Below the pieces are notes generated by a model that was not told the origin of the DNA, did not search any database, and was given only the letters and a program-made list of their open reading frames with translations. A stretch of 31,827 nt of DNA from CAZRIE01 sp964600075 (GTDB lineage Bacteria > Bacteroidota > Bacteroidia > Flavobacteriales > Flavobacteriaceae): positions 1 to 31,827 of the forward strand of contig CAZRIE010000042.1 in the NCBI GenBank assembly GCA_964600075.1. Direction: 5' to 3'. How positions within the stretch are numbered: position 1 is the stretch's first letter; every line of letters starts with the position of its first letter. Shown here piece by piece: positions 1 to 7,121 of this stretch. A program made the position numbers and the translations under genes.

Positions 1-67
1 AACCATCTTCAGTGATAAAACCATAACCTTTGGAATCGTTGAAGAATTTTACTGTTCCTTTACTCAT
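1..67 (-). CDS. Cold-shock protein, CspA family (partial, N-terminus only)
   Basis: The minus strand from 67 reads MSKGTVKFFNDSKGYGFITE, the start of a CspA-type cold-shock domain. The RNP1 motif KGYGFI is present. These small OB-fold proteins bind single-stranded nucleic acid and act as RNA chaperones in the cytoplasm. The rest of the gene lies beyond the left edge, so length and C-terminus cannot be judged. A perfect TACATTTG -7 box lies about 33 nt upstream, so the leader seems short, unlike the long thermosensing leader of E. coli cspA. The family call is strong; which paralog it is cannot be told. Confidence 0.9.
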   Translation of the reverse strand, partial: MSKGTVKFFNDSKGYGFITEDG

Positions 68-99
68 AATACAAAAAAATTAAAAATTAGATTAAAGCG

Positions 100-107
100 C
101 AAATGTA
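100..107 (-). promoter_or_regulatory. Putative -7 box for the cold-shock gene
   Basis: The minus strand carries TACATTTG, a full match to the Bacteroidota -7 consensus TAnnTTTG. It predicts a leader of about 25-30 nt. No convincing TTG -33 element was seen at the right distance. Confidence 0.5.
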
Positions 108-201
108 ATACTAAAATTTTAAATAAGTAGTTTTTCAGAACTAAATTTACCAGCAGGTGAAGTAATAGAAAAATAAGGTAATTAATTGATTATCAGTTAC
201 C

Positions 202-534
202 TTATCCTAGGAGGTTTTTTATCGAAGATGTAATTTCTTTGGTATCTAAACTAATTACCGCGACCGAAAGGGTAAATACTGCATTTGCAAGGTCTAATAT
301 ACCTTGCACATTTGTCAATTTTTCATGGTGCACCTCTGTTTGTTCGGTAATGGTAGTTATCTGTTTCAAGCTACGCTCCACATCAGCGATTATGAGTACT
401 GCAGATTGGTATACAATTAGGTAGTATGCTCCAATTGATAGGATGTGCAGTTCTTTGATACCTAAATTCTTTTCTTCCGTTAGGTGCTCGAAATTCTGGC
501 AGCAATAGTCGCCCAAAGCGTTTGGCGTCCACAA
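202..534 (-). CDS. Hypothetical protein, possibly a degraded gene
   Basis: I do not recognise this protein. The 110-residue frame begins with TTG; no ATG occurs upstream before a stop, although the frame stays open for about 18 more codons 5' of the TTG. It has one moderately hydrophobic stretch near residues 30-48 (SIGAYYLIVYQSAVLII) and a second near 80-95, so it might be a small membrane protein. The opposite strand also holds a 61-codon ORF that looks like a shadow. The missing ATG, the absence of a clear promoter and the lack of a recognisable family all suggest a remnant or a spurious ORF. Confidence 0.3.
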   Translation of the reverse strand: MWTPNALGDYCCQNFEHLTEEKNLGIKELHILSIGAYYLIVYQSAVLIIADVERSLKQITTITEQTEVHHEKLTNVQGILDLANAVFTLSVAVISLDTKEITSSIKNLLG

Positions 535-617
535 TAGATAATCTACTAATTGCCGTAATTTGAAAAAATAAACGGCTTATAATTTATATTCGGTAGAGGC
601 GTATTGAGCCTTGGAAA

Positions 618-1610
618 TTACTTCTTTGCCAATTTGCGCATCATGACCCACTGTTTTAACATATCTCTAGAATCTTGTGCAGGGTAGCCCAATACAGTCT
701 TTCCTGCAGGAATATCGGCCAATACCCCGGATCCTGCACCTACCACCGCACCGGAGTGAATGGTGGTATGGTCTTTTATAGAAGCGCTGCCGCCGATAAT
801 GACTCCATCGCCAAGAGTTACCGAGCCAGCCAAGCCACTATGACCGGCCATAATACACGATCGTCCCATGATGCAATTATGTGCAATCTGTACTTGATTG
901 TCAATTTTACAACCGTCGCCTATGATAGTAGCACTGAACTTGCCCCTGTCTACGCATGAGTTGGCACCAATTTCGACTTCGTTACCGATTACAACGGTGC
1001 CTATTTGCGGAATTTTAACAAGCCCCTGGCCGTTGTCTTTGGGTCGATAGCCAAAGCCGTCTGCCCCAATACTTACATTACTGTGTAAAATACAGTAATC
1101 ACCTATTTCGCAGCGCTCTCGAACAACGGTACCTGACCAGATGATAGTGCCTTCGCCAATGGTCGAATCGTCCATAATGGTTGCATTTGGATACAGTATT
1201 GCACCATCCCCCAAAATAACGCCACTACCTACATAACTGTTCGCCCCTATTTTACAGTTTTTACCAATTTTTGCAGTCTTATGAATTACTGCCGTAGGAT
1301 GTATATCGATATCGAAACACGGACTTGCGGGAGTAAATATTTCCAACAATTTGGCCATGGATAAATCAGCGTTTTTGACTTTAATAAAAGCCCGGTTTTC
1401 GCCGGGTTCTAAGATAAGGTCCTCATTTATTATGGCGGCACTGGCCACCGAGGTCGTCCAGAGATCGCTGTATTTTTTGCTTCCGATGAAGGTGATGTGA
1501 TGTGACTGTGCTTTTTGCAACTCTTCGGGACCACTTATCTGTTGTGTGGTATGGCCCACGAGTTCGCCTTCTAAAAGCGTATTGATTTCGTTAATGGTAA
1601 ATGATTTCAT
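618..1610 (-). CDS. lpxD: UDP-3-O-(3-hydroxyacyl)glucosamine N-acyltransferase LpxD
   Basis: LpxD transfers a 3-hydroxyacyl chain from acyl-ACP to the 2-amino group of UDP-3-O-acyl-glucosamine in lipid A synthesis, in the cytoplasm. The 330-residue length is typical. An N-terminal uridine-binding domain (about 1-95) is followed by a left-handed beta helix of hexapeptide repeats (about 104-315), with the family signature GADGFGY at 182-188 and the likely catalytic His244 in IAHN. It ends in a short basic helix. The gene starts with ATG, stands alone, and is not next to lpxC, fabZ or lpxA as in the usual raetz-pathway cluster, so it may be a second LpxD-like paralog rather than the primary enzyme. 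Confidence 0.9.
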   Translation of the reverse strand: MKSFTINEINTLLEGELVGHTTQQISGPEELQKAQSHHITFIGSKKYSDLWTTSVASAAIINEDLILEPGENRAFIKVKNADLSMAKLLEIFTPASPCFDIDIHPTAVIHKTAKIGKNCKIGANSYVGSGVILGDGAILYPNATIMDDSTIGEGTIIWSGTVVRERCEIGDYCILHSNVSIGADGFGYRPKDNGQGLVKIPQIGTVVIGNEVEIGANSCVDRGKFSATIIGDGCKIDNQVQIAHNCIMGRSCIMAGHSGLAGSVTLGDGVIIGGSASIKDHTTIHSGAVVGAGSGVLADIPAGKTVLGYPAQDSRDMLKQWVMMRKLAKK

Positions 1611-1793
1611 AAGTATAAGTATGGTTTTATTGGTAGGTTTTTAGAATATCGCATGAAAAGTGCCGGGAACCTGCAAGGTAGACGATTTGTTAATATTTAT
1701 CAAGGTTTTTCCAAATCGCGCTTCCAGTAATAGTAACGGTAATTTAAAAAAAGAAATGTTTATTTCGAAAATGACCATTAAAGAACCATCATT

Positions 1794-1836
1794 AAAACCA
1801 AGAGCCTCCTGAAAGTATCAGGAGGCTCTTGGTTTT
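1794..1836 (-). terminator. Intrinsic terminator of the peroxiredoxin gene
   Basis: A perfect 19-bp stem (1794-1812 with 1818-1836) encloses the 5-nt loop AAGTA. The core is GAGCCTCCTGA/TCAGGAGGCTC and the arms end in A4 and T4, so it could act on both strands. It lies 16 nt after the peroxiredoxin stop on the minus strand. Confidence 0.9.
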
Positions 1837-1851
1837 GATTCAATTAAGTTA

Positions 1852-2490
1852 TTAAGCTGTAGGGTCGGGTGTCATACGCAAATAAGGTTTGACCTCTTCA
1901 ACGCCCTTTGCAAACATTTCTTTGGCATCCGCAGTGGAAATTGCGGGGCTCACGACAACATCTTGGCCGTGCTCCCAATTGGCAGGGGTCGCCACTTTAT
2001 GGTATGCGGTAAGTTGCAAAGAATCGACTACGCGCAAGAGTTCGTAAAAGTTACGGCCTGTTGAGGCGGGGTAGGTCAAAATCAGCTTGACTGTTTTATC
2101 GGGTGCGATAATGAATACCGATCTTACTGTTAGGTTGTTATCGGCGTTCGGATGTATCATATCGTACAAGTCGGATACTTTTTTATCTTCGTCAGCAATT
2201 ATCGGAAAGTTGACCGTGGTATTCTGCACCTCGTTGATGTCTTTTATCCATTCCGCATGAGAAGCCGCACTGTCTACGCTCAAGGCCAACATTTTTACGT
2301 TACGCTTGTCGAACTCACCTTTAAATTTAGATGCAGTTCCCAGTTCTGTGGTACAGACAGGAGTGAAATCAGCAGGGTGAGAAAACAGAATGCCCCAACC
2401 ATCACCAAGATAATCGTACAGGTTTATCCTTCCCATTGAACTGTCCGCTGTAAAATCCGGGGCTTTGTCGCCCAATCGTATTGTTGCCAT
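1852..2490 (-). CDS. 1-Cys peroxiredoxin (Prx6 family)
   Basis: This thiol peroxidase reduces hydrogen peroxide and organic hydroperoxides in the cytoplasm. At 212 residues it fits the Prx6 group. The peroxidatic cysteine is Cys46 in DFTPVCTTE, with the conserved Pro-Thr context. There is no other cysteine in the protein, so it must use an outside thiol to be recycled. The long C-terminal part after residue 160 (YHKVATPANW) is typical of Prx6 and helps form dimers. It is monocistronic with a strong terminator. Upstream on the minus strand an AT-rich region contains TAATTTTA and ATTTG boxes, but I could not fix a promoter with confidence. Confidence 0.95.
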   Translation of the reverse strand: MATIRLGDKAPDFTADSSMGRINLYDYLGDGWGILFSHPADFTPVCTTELGTASKFKGEFDKRNVKMLALSVDSAASHAEWIKDINEVQNTTVNFPIIADEDKKVSDLYDMIHPNADNNLTVRSVFIIAPDKTVKLILTYPASTGRNFYELLRVVDSLQLTAYHKVATPANWEHGQDVVVSPAISTADAKEMFAKGVEEVKPYLRMTPDPTA

Positions 2491-2735
2491 TTAGTATGTT
2501 TTTTTAGGTTAAAAATTCAAATCTTATAAAATTAGTAGATTGAACAAAGAACCCCATAGGTTTATGGTTAAAAATGTATTAAAGTTTCTTGGAGATTATT
2601 TTGAAATATGTGATTGAAATTTTTTGGGATATTTTTAATACAAGACGAGGCAACCCCTAACTGTCTGTGTAAAGCATAGTAGAGCTACGGTTTAAAACTT
2701 TAACGATGTAATCCGCAAAAGAGACATAAAAACAA

Positions 2736-2767
2736 TTGACCTATTTCAAAACAATCTCTTAAATTTA
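2736..2767 (+). promoter_or_regulatory. Putative promoter of the YfiT-like gene, almost leaderless
   Basis: TTG at 2736-2738 and TAAATTTA at 2760-2767 are spaced by 21 nt, close to the Bacteroidota form TTG-N19-TAnnTTTG (one mismatch in the -7 box). The ATG at 2772 is only 5 nt from the -7 box, so transcription would begin at or next to the start codon. Confidence 0.45.
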
Positions 2768-2771
2768 GTGC

Positions 2772-3317
2772 ATGGAAAATTCAGAACTGGAACAGTTAAA
2801 ATATCCCATCGGAAAGTATCAAAATCCCGAAATGATTGACGACACCCATATTTCAGAATGGATACGAATACTCGAAGCACTACCTACCAAATTAGAAGCA
2901 TTGGTCAATAATTTGACCGAAGAACAATTAGAAACTCCATACCGACCGGGAGGCTGGACAGTGCGACAGACCGTACACCATATTGCAGACAGCCATCACA
3001 ACAGTTATATTCGTTTTAAATGGGGCCTGACTGAAGACCTTCCTGTAATAAAGACCTATGATGAAAAAGCCTGGGCAGAGCTCTTTGATACCAAAACTGC
3101 ACCAATAGAACTTTCTTTGGCCCATCTCAGTGCCGTTCATGCTAAATTGGTTTATCTGCTCAGGGGGTTACCCAAGGACAATCTGAAACGAAAATTTCTT
3201 CACCCAGATGGTACTATTGAAACTAGACTCGACGAAAATATTGGCCGATATGCCTGGCATAGCAGCCATCATTTCGCCCACATTGAAAATCTGTTGAAAA
3301 GAAAGGGATGGATTTAA
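2772..3317 (+). CDS. YfiT/DinB-family putative metal-dependent hydrolase or thiol transferase
   Basis: The 181-residue protein matches the YfiT-like branch of the DinB four-helix fold. Three histidine positions expected to bind a divalent metal are visible: His69/His70 in TVHHIADSHHN, then His163 and His167 in WHSSHHFAHI. Known relatives include B. subtilis YfiT and the BstA-type bacillithiol S-transferases; some Bacteroidota make bacillithiol, so a role in low-molecular-weight thiol conjugation is a reasonable inference, but the substrate cannot be read from the sequence. The ATG start fits the nearby promoter. It converges on the GNAT gene with a 36-nt gap and no obvious terminator. Confidence 0.85.
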   Translation: MENSELEQLKYPIGKYQNPEMIDDTHISEWIRILEALPTKLEALVNNLTEEQLETPYRPGGWTVRQTVHHIADSHHNSYIRFKWGLTEDLPVIKTYDEKAWAELFDTKTAPIELSLAHLSAVHAKLVYLLRGLPKDNLKRKFLHPDGTIETRLDENIGRYAWHSSHHFAHIENLLKRKGWI

Positions 3318-3353
3318 AAAATGCGCGTTCGGTAGTAGTACTTCGAAGTTTTC

Positions 3354-3884
3354 CTATATTTTCTTCACCAGAATGTACATCGGTCTTTCCGCTTCAAGAG
3401 TTTCAGAGAACCGTAGCTTCGTTTCGCCGTAGATTTCAAAACCGTTTTTCAAATAAAACTTTAGGGCAGGGCCACTTTTCATCGTGTCGAGCCAAAGAAT
3501 TTTCTTGTTGAGTAGTCTCGCTCTGGTTTCCGCAAAATCAAGAATTTTTTTTCCGACGCCCTTTCCAGAATGTTCTTTTAGGAGATATATTTTGTCGAGA
3601 AGCAAAGCTTTCTTTTTACTATAAGAATTCAAGCTAGCATCTAGGTCTAGCTTCAAAATACCGATCGAAGTATTTTCGTTTTTAATCAGAAACAGTTCGG
3701 TATTGGCATCTTGCATTTCCCGCTTTAAAACGAGCAACGTAAAACTGCTCTTAATATACGGTGTACCGTTCTTGTTTTTCCAAAGGTGTTGGTAGTGCTG
3801 ATTATAAGCGATGGTACCAACTTCAATATAACCTTTAAAAAGTTGTTCGGTCAAAGGAAGGATTTTCACCTTATTATAATCCAT
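3354..3884 (-). CDS. GNAT-family N-acetyltransferase
   Basis: A 176-residue cytoplasmic acetyltransferase of the GNAT fold. The acetyl-CoA loop is visible as HSGKGVGKKIL at about residues 110-120, after the strand LDKIYLL, and is followed by the helix FAETRARLLNKK and the C-terminal LKFYLKNGFEIYGET, all typical for this fold. The substrate is unknown; the motif Y-L-K-N-G-F-E is common in small-molecule or protein-N-terminal acetylases. It starts only 9 nt after the stop of the redoxin gene, so both are probably one transcript. The ATG start is well placed. Confidence 0.85.
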   Translation of the reverse strand: MDYNKVKILPLTEQLFKGYIEVGTIAYNQHYQHLWKNKNGTPYIKSSFTLLVLKREMQDANTELFLIKNENTSIGILKLDLDASLNSYSKKKALLLDKIYLLKEHSGKGVGKKILDFAETRARLLNKKILWLDTMKSGPALKFYLKNGFEIYGETKLRFSETLEAERPMYILVKKI

Positions 3885-3893
3885 ATATAATTA

Positions 3894-4457
3894 CTACCGA
3901 TTATCAGCCCACTTGATATTACAGCCGATACTAGGCTTTTGGTGTTGGTCGATCTTCTCGCCTTCAAGCAACGCATTAATCGCGTTGCGCAAATCTCTAG
4001 CCGTTGGCGGTATTCCGTTACCGGGGCGAGAGTCGTCAAGCTGGCCGCGATAGACCAGTTTTAAATCGTTATCAAAAAGATAGAAATCAGGGGTGCATGC
4101 CGCGTCGTAGGCAATAGCAACTTCTTGGCTCTCGTCAAATAAATAAGGAAAGGTGTAGTCTTCTTCTTTGGCGGTGAGTTTCATCAGATGGGGCGCATCT
4201 TGCGGATAGTTTTCTACGTCATTGCTCGAAATTGCTAGAAAGGCGACATCTTTCGGTTGATAGGCTTTCGCTAACTTTGAAATTGCCGGATTTACATGCT
4301 TTACGAACGGGCAATGGTTACAGATAAACATAATGACCGTGCCTTTTTTCCCTTTTAAGGTCTGAAGGTTGACCGTTTTTTCAGTAATGGTATCCATTAA
4401 ACTGAATTCTGGGGCCGTTGTGCCAAGGGGTAACATATTGCTAAGTGTTCTTGCCAT
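3894..4457 (-). CDS. Thioredoxin-fold (AhpC/TSA-redoxin) protein with CNHC motif
   Basis: This 187-residue protein has a thioredoxin fold of the AhpC/TSA-redoxin type. The redox pair is Cys46-Asn-His-Cys49 in MFICNHCPFVKHV, and the cis-proline loop is seen as ACTPDFYLFD near 119-129. It carries no signal peptide or lipobox, so a cytoplasmic thiol-disulfide reductase or peroxiredoxin-like role is likely. Other conserved features are DDSRPGNG and the C-terminal PSIGCNIKW, which are usual in this uncharacterised Bacteroidota/proteobacterial family. A possible promoter box TAACTTTA lies just upstream on the minus strand. It leads a two-gene operon with the GNAT gene. Electron donor and substrate are unknown. 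Confidence 0.88.
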   Translation of the reverse strand: MARTLSNMLPLGTTAPEFSLMDTITEKTVNLQTLKGKKGTVIMFICNHCPFVKHVNPAISKLAKAYQPKDVAFLAISSNDVENYPQDAPHLMKLTAKEEDYTFPYLFDESQEVAIAYDAACTPDFYLFDNDLKLVYRGQLDDSRPGNGIPPTARDLRNAINALLEGEKIDQHQKPSIGCNIKWADNR

Positions 4458-4504
4458 TTTTTATGATATTAGAGTCTAAAGTTAAAAAAGTATTTCGGTG
4501 AACC

Positions 4505-4535
4505 TTTGGTATATCACAAGCTATTTTTACCTTCA
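4505..4535 (+). promoter_or_regulatory. Putative promoter of the csaA operon
   Basis: TTTG at 4505-4508, then exactly 19 nt, then TACCTTCA at 4528-4535. This is close to TTTG-N19-TAnnTTTG (two mismatches in the -7 box). The ATG of csaA follows at 4571, giving a leader of about 30 nt. Confidence 0.45.
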
Positions 4536-4570
4536 TTCTTAGATAACCATTACAGTAAAGTAAAATTCTT

Positions 4571-4909
4571 ATGTCAGATACGATTTCTTGGCCTGACTTT
4601 GCAAAGGTCGATATACGTGTAGGTACGATATTAAAGGTTGACGATTTTCCGGAAGCACGCAACCCTGCCTATCAAATTCATGTAGATTTTGGAAATAAAG
4701 TAGGCATCAAAAAATCATCGGCCCAGATTACGGGCAGGTATAGCAAAGAAGAGCTTTTGGGCAAACAGGTCGTTGCAGTAGTCAATTTCCCCAAAAAACA
4801 AATTGCTAATTTTATGAGCGAATGTCTTATATTGGGGGCGGCCGATGGTAGAGATGTGGTGCTCTTGCAACCAGAAACTGCCGTCGTAAACGGACTCAAA
4901 ATTTCGTAA
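4571..4909 (+). CDS. csaA: CsaA-like tRNA-binding / secretion chaperone protein
   Basis: The 112-residue protein is a stand-alone tRNA-binding OB-fold domain. Conserved family blocks are DFAKVDIRVGTI (9-20), RNPAYQIHVDFG (31-42), VVAVVNFPKKQI (67-78) and FMSECLILGA (80-90). B. subtilis CsaA binds nascent or unfolded export proteins together with SecA, and the same fold in other proteins binds tRNA; which role applies here is not visible. It opens a three-gene operon: 4 nt separate its stop from the TTG start of the transporter gene. Family membership is very clear. Confidence 0.92.
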   Translation: MSDTISWPDFAKVDIRVGTILKVDDFPEARNPAYQIHVDFGNKVGIKKSSAQITGRYSKEELLGKQVVAVVNFPKKQIANFMSECLILGAADGRDVVLLQPETAVVNGLKIS

Positions 4910-4913
4910 TCGA

Positions 4914-5834
4914 TTGACGGAAAACCTCATAGATAACATAAACCTCAATTTTGACGCTCAAGCTCAATGGATATTGAACGGAGTGCTGGCACTAGTCATG
5001 TTCGGTATCGCACTGGAAATCTCAATAGCAGATTTCAAACGCCTTTTCGAAAGACCCAAACCAGTTTTTACGGGTATATTCAGCCAATTTGTTGCCTTGC
5101 CTGCTTTGACATTTGCTTTGGTATGGGCTATCGATCCGATACCTAGCATAGCCATGGGTATGTTCATGGTCGCGGCATGTCCCGGAGGTAACGTATCGAA
5201 TTTCATAACGCATTTGGCGAAGGGCAATACCGCTTTATCGATCAGTCTTACCGCAGTGACTACGCTATTAGCCGTAGTGATGACTCCGTTAAACTTACAA
5301 TTTTGGGGCGGACTATATCAACCTACGGCGATTATCTTGAAAGAAGTAACCCTTTCACCTTGGCAAATGATCAAACTCGTTTCGCTGCTGTTGGGTCTGC
5401 CTTTATTATTAGGCATTTGGGTGAACTATCTAAATCCCGATTTGGCTAAAAAAATGGGGCGAATCCTTAAAACCGTCTCTTTGTTGTTCTTTATTCTACT
5501 GATATTCTTGGCCCTTTATAACAATCGGGTTATTTTTATGGATTACGTTTTTTATGTACTTTGGATAGTAATGCTTCATAATCTCTTGGCCTTTTTTACT
5601 GGGTTTTCGTTGGCGACTCTAATGGGGTTATCGAAAGAGAATGTGCGTTCTATTACCATCGAGACTGGTATTCAAAATTCAGGATTGGGATTGCTATTGA
5701 TTTTTTCTTTCTTTGATGGCCTTGGCGGAATGGCCTTATGTGCCGCTTTCTGGGGAATATGGCATCTGGTATCAGGGCTCTTATTGGCCGCTTTTTGGGG
5801 GCCTAAACCGATTAAAACCGAAAAACTGGCTTGA
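4914..5834 (+). CDS. BASS-family sodium-dependent transporter (bile acid:Na+ symporter type)
   Basis: A 306-residue inner-membrane protein with about nine or ten hydrophobic segments. Two family marks are visible: ACPGGNVSNFITHLAKGNTA (about 88-107), which is the unwound crossing region, and ETGIQNSGLG (about 249-258), where the Glu and Gln are typical sodium ligands. Members import organic anions such as pyruvate, pantoate or bile acids with sodium; the substrate here is unknown. The start is TTG at 4914, because no ATG occurs before the first membrane segment. It follows csaA by 4 nt and overlaps the next gene by 4 nt (TTGA), which suggests coupled translation. Confidence 0.92.
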   Translation: MTENLIDNINLNFDAQAQWILNGVLALVMFGIALEISIADFKRLFERPKPVFTGIFSQFVALPALTFALVWAIDPIPSIAMGMFMVAACPGGNVSNFITHLAKGNTALSISLTAVTTLLAVVMTPLNLQFWGGLYQPTAIILKEVTLSPWQMIKLVSLLLGLPLLLGIWVNYLNPDLAKKMGRILKTVSLLFFILLIFLALYNNRVIFMDYVFYVLWIVMLHNLLAFFTGFSLATLMGLSKENVRSITIETGIQNSGLGLLLIFSFFDGLGGMALCAAFWGIWHLVSGLLLAAFWGPKPIKTEKLA

Positions 5835-6874
5835 AAGATATAGGATATCAGTTATTGAAAAATTGGATAAAGCAAGGGCTGTATCTATATTACGGTAAGA
5901 TTAAAATTTCCGGATTAGAGAACGTACCCAAAGATGCCCCCGTTCTTTTTCTGGCCAACCACCAAGCTGCTTTGTTGGATGTGTTACTCATTGGAGTCGA
6001 TTGTAATCGAAAGCCCTTTTTTCTCACGAGGTCTGATGTCTTCAGAAAACCAGTACTTAAAAAATTCTTTGCGTATTTACGTATGATACCAATTTACCGC
6101 ATCCGTGATGGGCGTGAAGCTTTGAAAAACAATGAGGCGGTGTTTAACCAATGTGCAGAACTGTTCAGAAACAACCATGCAATCATAATGTTTCCCGAGG
6201 CCAATCACAATATCAAAAGACGGGTTCGGCCCTTAAGCAAGGGGTTTACGCGTATTATTTTTAATGCACTTGAACAAACTCCTGATCTAGCTATTCATAT
6301 CGTACCCGTTGGCCTTAATTATAAAAATACTAAGGATTTTCCCGATAAAGTTTCACTCATTTATGGCGAGCCTATTGTCGTAAATACGATGCATGACCCT
6401 GATGATTTACAAGGTTCGGTAAACAATTTAAAAAAAGCGGTTTCCGATAAGTTGAAGACCCTAACCACCCATATAGAACACGAAGAAAACTATGATAATA
6501 TTGTTGGGCAGCTGAATAATCTTGGAGTCGATTATCTCAACCCCTTTAGAACCAACGAAATCTTAAAAAACTTGAAAATCGATGATAGGTTTAGAAACCC
6601 TAAACCATCGGCGAACACATTTTCTATGCTTCTTAAAAGCATATTCGTCATCCTTAATTTTCCTGTAGTGCTACTTTGGCGGGCTTGGTTAAAACCAAAG
6701 GTCGCGGAACCCGAATTTATGGGTACCATGCGTTTCGGTTTTGCTATGCTAATTTACCCTGTTTATTATCTTATTCTATTAGTAATACTAGCTTTAGTTT
6801 GGCATATATTGACAGCTCTGGCGGTAGTCTTCGGATTATTTCTCTTTAATTGTACATACGTTAAGTTTAATTAA
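5831..6874 (+). CDS. PlsC-type lysophospholipid/glycerol-phosphate acyltransferase
   Basis: The 347-residue protein carries a PlsC acyltransferase domain (about 1-230) and two strong C-terminal membrane segments (about 272-290 and 310-340). Motif I is NHQAALLD with His44 and Asp50, thus HX5D instead of the usual HX4D. Motif III is FPEANHN where FPEGxxS is usual, followed by RRVRPLSKGF. It probably acylates a lysophospholipid or related polyol lipid at the inner membrane; the acceptor is unknown. The start is TTG overlapping the TGA of the transporter gene; the next Met is past motif I, so this start is required. HX5D spacing is, as I recall, shared by related Bacteroidota proteins. Confidence 0.88.
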   Translation: MKDIGYQLLKNWIKQGLYLYYGKIKISGLENVPKDAPVLFLANHQAALLDVLLIGVDCNRKPFFLTRSDVFRKPVLKKFFAYLRMIPIYRIRDGREALKNNEAVFNQCAELFRNNHAIIMFPEANHNIKRRVRPLSKGFTRIIFNALEQTPDLAIHIVPVGLNYKNTKDFPDKVSLIYGEPIVVNTMHDPDDLQGSVNNLKKAVSDKLKTLTTHIEHEENYDNIVGQLNNLGVDYLNPFRTNEILKNLKIDDRFRNPKPSANTFSMLLKSIFVILNFPVVLLWRAWLKPKVAEPEFMGTMRFGFAMLIYPVYYLILLVILALVWHILTALAVVFGLFLFNCTYVKFN

Positions 6875-6892
6875 GTTTCGTTTTTAATTATG

Positions 6893-7031
6893 AAAACAAC
6901 GTTGTTTTGTCATCCGGAATATAGTGAAGTACCTTAAAGATGATATATTTAATCAGTCAACAACAAAAGACTACCAATTCGTATTCCTATAAGTATCCGC
7001 TAGATTCCTCTTGCCTCGAAATGACAAGTCC
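6893..7031. repeat. Degenerate inverted intergenic repeat
   Basis: The gap between two convergent genes begins with a perfect 16-bp palindrome AAAACAACGTTGTTTT (6893-6908). Then two arms face each other: one begins TGTCATCCGG at 6908 and one ends CCTCGAAATGACA at 7026. The arms share TGTCAT/ATGACA ends and then diverge. They look like worn copies of the 'GTCATTCCGA...GAATCT' dispersed intergenic repeats often seen in Bacteroidota genomes. The palindrome may also help end transcription of the acyltransferase operon. No gene is visible here. Confidence 0.4.
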
Positions 7032-7121
7032 GAAGATTTTCTCTCTCTTATAGCCCTGATGAGTTTATCAGCGTTTCTTATTGAAATTTCAAAGGACACT
7101 TGGGCTTGAACTTTTTCAAGG

